64,000 bases of DNA, from assembly GCA_900316515.1 (NCBI GenBank), contig ONDE01000011.1:1-64000 (forward strand), in the 5' to 3' direction. The translations under genes were made by a program, and so were the position numbers. The notes beneath the pieces were generated by a model that saw only the letters and a list, made by a program, of their open reading frames with translations, had not been told where the DNA came from and made no database searches. Each line of letters opens with the position of its first letter. Within the stretch, counting starts at the first letter, position 1. The stretch is from an uncultured Bacteroidales bacterium (lineage in GTDB: Bacteria; Bacteroidota; Bacteroidia; Bacteroidales; P3). This document shows, in pieces, positions 62,197 to 64,000 of this stretch.

Positions 62197-62237
62197 AATC
62201 TGTATTTTATTTATTATTATTCATATTTAACAAAATG

Positions 62238-62269
62238 CAAAGATACAAACTTTCCCCGACATGACCAAA
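62238..62269 (-). promoter_or_regulatory. Bacteroidota-type promoter of lpdA
   Basis: Minus-strand TTTG (62269-62266), exactly 20 nt, then TATCTTTG (62245-62238), 41 nt upstream of the ATG at 62196. Both elements are exact matches. Confidence 0.75.
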
Positions 62270-62320
62270 TATTTTCGCTTTTGGCACATAAAACAACGTA
62301 AAATATTGCCACAAAAAAAT

Positions 62321-62345
62321 GGGGCGGCCAGTTTGTGGTCGCCCC
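62321..62345 (-). terminator. terminator of the methylase / DUF262-HNH / lipoprotein operon
   Basis: GGGGCGGCCA (62321-62330) pairs with TGGTCGCCCC (62336-62345) with one G-T pair; on the minus strand ATTTTTTTG follows. It is 39 bp past the stop at 62385. Confidence 0.9.
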
Positions 62346-62384
62346 GATTTCTCACTCATAAAATAGGCAATGTATCTAGAACCT

Positions 62385-62615
62385 TTATTCTTCGTTGACG
62401 GGAATCCGGTTCAGTTCTTCCACGAACTCGGCATTATCCTCTTCCAGGTGGTCGACGTACATCTTGAGGCTCGACAGCTCGAAATGCAGCGAGTCATTTT
62501 CGGCCTTGAGTTCATCGATGCGTGAATTCAAATAATCCAACTCCGTGCCCACTTTCACGTTGTCGCAAGCGACAAACAGCAAGGCAAGGAGAAATATTTG
62601 GCACCCGTTTTTCAT
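62385..62615 (-). CDS. small coiled-coil lipoprotein (Lpp-like in layout)
   Basis: 76 residues. Lipoprotein signal MKNGCQIFLLALLFVAC with lipidated Cys17, then a nearly continuous coiled coil with a/d hydrophobic spacing (LDYLNSRIDELKAENDSLHF and LSSLKMYVDHLEEDNAEFVE) and a short EELNRIPVNEE tail without the C-terminal Lys of Braun lipoprotein. The start lies one base after the DUF262-HNH stop codon, so it is probably translated from the same transcript. A structural or membrane-tether role is inferred from layout only. Confidence 0.75.
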   Translation of the reverse strand: MKNGCQIFLLALLFVACDNVKVGTELDYLNSRIDELKAENDSLHFELSSLKMYVDHLEEDNAEFVEELNRIPVNEE

Positions 62616-62616
62616 T

Positions 62617-63741
62617 TTATTTGCTCGATTTACGCCTATTGCACTCGCGACAAAGCATGTGGCAGTTCTCCTCTACAGTACGCCCGCCCTTGCTCCACGG
62701 GATGATGTGGTCGCCTTCCATAAACTCATAATCAAACTCTCTTTTGCAGCTTGGACAGATATGTCCCTGCTTCTCCCATACCGCCAGTTTAATGTCTTCG
62801 GGGAATGCGCGGAGGTCCAAATAATGTTCATCTCCGGTGAGAACATACGGGATAATGCCACTTTGTTTCTGTATCTCGCTGTCGCGCATCAGCTCTGAGA
62901 TCCGTTTCCCTAATGCGACGGTATCAAGTGTTTCCGAGCCATATTTGTCGTATAACCACGCCCAATCCAACCCTTTCATAATCTTTTTGAACTTTTTCAT
63001 GTCGAAGTTCGTAATAGCCCAGTTGAGAACTGTTTGGAAATAAGTCCACAGGTTATTGGCATTGGGGTCGTGTTGATGTTCCGCCATATATCCCACAGCA
63101 GTTTGCATGTGTCCGCTGCGCGTCTCGTGTTCTGCCATCCATTCCAATGCTTTCTTCAAAAAATCCTGTCGGATAGGTGTTCCGTTCACCAAATCTTTGC
63201 CCAAACGGGCAGCTCCGCAGTTGGTTTTGGAGAAATGCTTTTTTGCATCGCTGACAAAGGGACCTGCATAGACGGCATTATTTATTTCCTGCTCGTTGAG
63301 CGGCTTGCCGGCAATGTTGATGGTCTTGAACCACTCTAACTTCTCGCTGGCTTCACCCTCGCAAACATAGATGGTGAGTTTATAGTCGAGAATTTTCTTC
63401 TTGATATCATCTGGTTGGTTGAAGAAATTCTTGAAGAAATAAGCAAATTTTCCATCGACATACTCACACAGCGACAATGTACGTTGCTGACCGTCCATCA
63501 CTTCGTAGGGGCATTCGGCATCGTCCGACCGCTTCACCCAATACATCACATTCAGCGGATATCCGTTCAACACGGTACGGATTACCGCCTGCTGCTCCTT
63601 CTCATCGTAGATAAACTCACGCTGGTAAGGAGGACGGATATCGAGCAATCCGCCATATCCGCGGACGCCCATTTCGTCGTTGTTCACATAACCCTTGGTG
63701 ATGTCACCAACTGTTATCTCGAGTGGTTTTATTGTCATCAT
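62617..63741 (-). CDS. DUF262 (ParB/GmrSD-like) protein with C-terminal HNH nuclease
   Basis: 374 residues. The N-terminal DUF262 domain shows IRPPYQREFIYDEKEQQAVI, the VMDGQQRTLSL motif (DGQQR, shared with GmrS and BrxU-like NTP-handling nucleases) and FKTINIAGKPLNEQEINNAV. The C-terminus has a complete HNH site with zinc-binding Cys pairs: ICPSCKREFDYEFMEGDHII, then PWSKGGRTVEENCHMLCREC. Such proteins are defence nucleases, usually type IV restriction-like, or companions of methylases. Its ATG overlaps the stop of the EcoRI-type methylase gene (ATGA-like), so a two-part restriction-modification-like operon is likely; an HNH that cuts unmodified DNA is the simplest inference. Confidence 0.88.
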   Translation of the reverse strand: MMTIKPLEITVGDITKGYVNNDEMGVRGYGGLLDIRPPYQREFIYDEKEQQAVIRTVLNGYPLNVMYWVKRSDDAECPYEVMDGQQRTLSLCEYVDGKFAYFFKNFFNQPDDIKKKILDYKLTIYVCEGEASEKLEWFKTINIAGKPLNEQEINNAVYAGPFVSDAKKHFSKTNCGAARLGKDLVNGTPIRQDFLKKALEWMAEHETRSGHMQTAVGYMAEHQHDPNANNLWTYFQTVLNWAITNFDMKKFKKIMKGLDWAWLYDKYGSETLDTVALGKRISELMRDSEIQKQSGIIPYVLTGDEHYLDLRAFPEDIKLAVWEKQGHICPSCKREFDYEFMEGDHIIPWSKGGRTVEENCHMLCRECNRRKSSK

Positions 63742-64000
63742 ATCGTCTTGGGGTGTTTGTTGCGAATTAATAGTCTATGATATCTTTTTTGACAAAGAAT
63801 TCCATTGTATAGCTTTTGCCTTGATTTAAATTCTTTAAATTTGGGCATTTTACGTAGCGTCTCTAATCTAATACAAGGCTCACAACAACCAATTATTTCA
63901 AATTGATGAGGATTAAAATGATAGAGAAATGTTATTGGCACACCCATTATCCCATTATAATCAAGAGGAACTGCAAACGAATCAGAAACATCAATAGCCT
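63738..64000 (-). CDS. adenine-specific DNA methyltransferase, EcoRI-methylase family, C-terminal fragment (cut by window edge)
   Basis: The last 86 residues of a larger protein are visible, open to the edge. PLDYNGIMGVPITFLYHFNP followed by HQFEIIGC matches the conserved C-terminal segment of EcoRI-type adenine methyltransferases (typical pattern: DYDGVMGVPITFLDKYNPEQ, then FEI), and LYNGILCQKRYHRLLIRNK corresponds to their usual KRIYARILIR end. The catalytic NPPF-like motif should lie outside the window. It overlaps the DUF262-HNH gene by 4 bp. Family call rests on this short but distinctive tail. Confidence 0.75.
   Translation of the reverse strand, partial: AIDVSDSFAVPLDYNGIMGVPITFLYHFNPHQFEIIGCCEPCIRLETLRKMPKFKEFKSRQKLYNGILCQKRYHRLLIRNKHPKTI

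Overview
The window looks like a chromosomal segment of a member of Bacteroidota, order Bacteroidales; I cannot place the family. The evidence is a type IX secretion (T9SS) C-terminal sorting domain, fimbrillin-like and FISUMP-like lipoproteins, Bacteroidota-type promoters (TTTG, about 20 nt, TAnnTTTG), almost no Shine-Dalgarno sites, and DUF4491, DUF4236-like and NIF3 families typical of the group. No rRNA, tRNA, CRISPR array, integrase or IS transposase was seen.

Layout. 1-8.8 kb: one giant surface protein with Fn3-like and Cys-containing tandem repeats; it is frame-broken near 790 and runs off the left edge. 8.8-10.7 kb: repeat-rich spacers around an XRE-type regulator. 10.7-14 kb: a 1080-residue fused flavin/iron-sulfur dehydrogenase. 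14-21 kb: an apparent four-gene surface operon (71-aa peptide, two paralogous lipoproteins, a T9SS cargo). 21-35 kb: mostly housekeeping genes (zinc metallopeptidase, radA, U32 peptidase, esterase, barrel protein, typA, DUF4491, Fe-S aldo/keto reductase, AlkD-like protein, hutH, zinc-ribbon protein, NIF3). 35.6-40.8 kb: two paralogous four-gene cassettes (ECF sigma factor, small single-TM protein, small lipoprotein, larger lipoprotein) with a fifth lipoprotein gene between them. 41-43 kb: groES-groEL. 43-62 kb: Zn-macrodomain, AlaX, M13 peptidase, polA, pdxA, M17 aminopeptidase, ABC transporter, DciA-like protein, recF, ispH, M23 peptidase and lpdA. 62.4-64 kb: a coiled-coil lipoprotein, a DUF262-HNH nuclease and the end of an EcoRI-type adenine methyltransferase, forming a probable restriction/defence operon cut by the right edge.

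Two things stand out. First, the duplicated ECF-sigma cassettes. Both sigma genes and the lipoprotein gene between them carry the same bipartite promoter-like motif, TGTA[G/A]TTTTT then CGTTnTTAT, with exactly 23 nt between element starts. In both sigma genes it sits 12-13 nt before a GTG start, which suggests autoregulated, nearly leaderless transcription of an envelope signalling unit whose terminal lipoprotein has exchanged its C-terminal domain. Second, intergenic DNA is full of degenerate short tandem repeats with strict 7-bp (also 8, 9, 10 and 11-bp) periods. They abut or overlap stop and start codons and in several genes form coding sequence: a signal peptide, a TM segment, the polA interdomain linker and a radA insertion. 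One 34-unit array keeps exact 7-bp phase over 238 bp.
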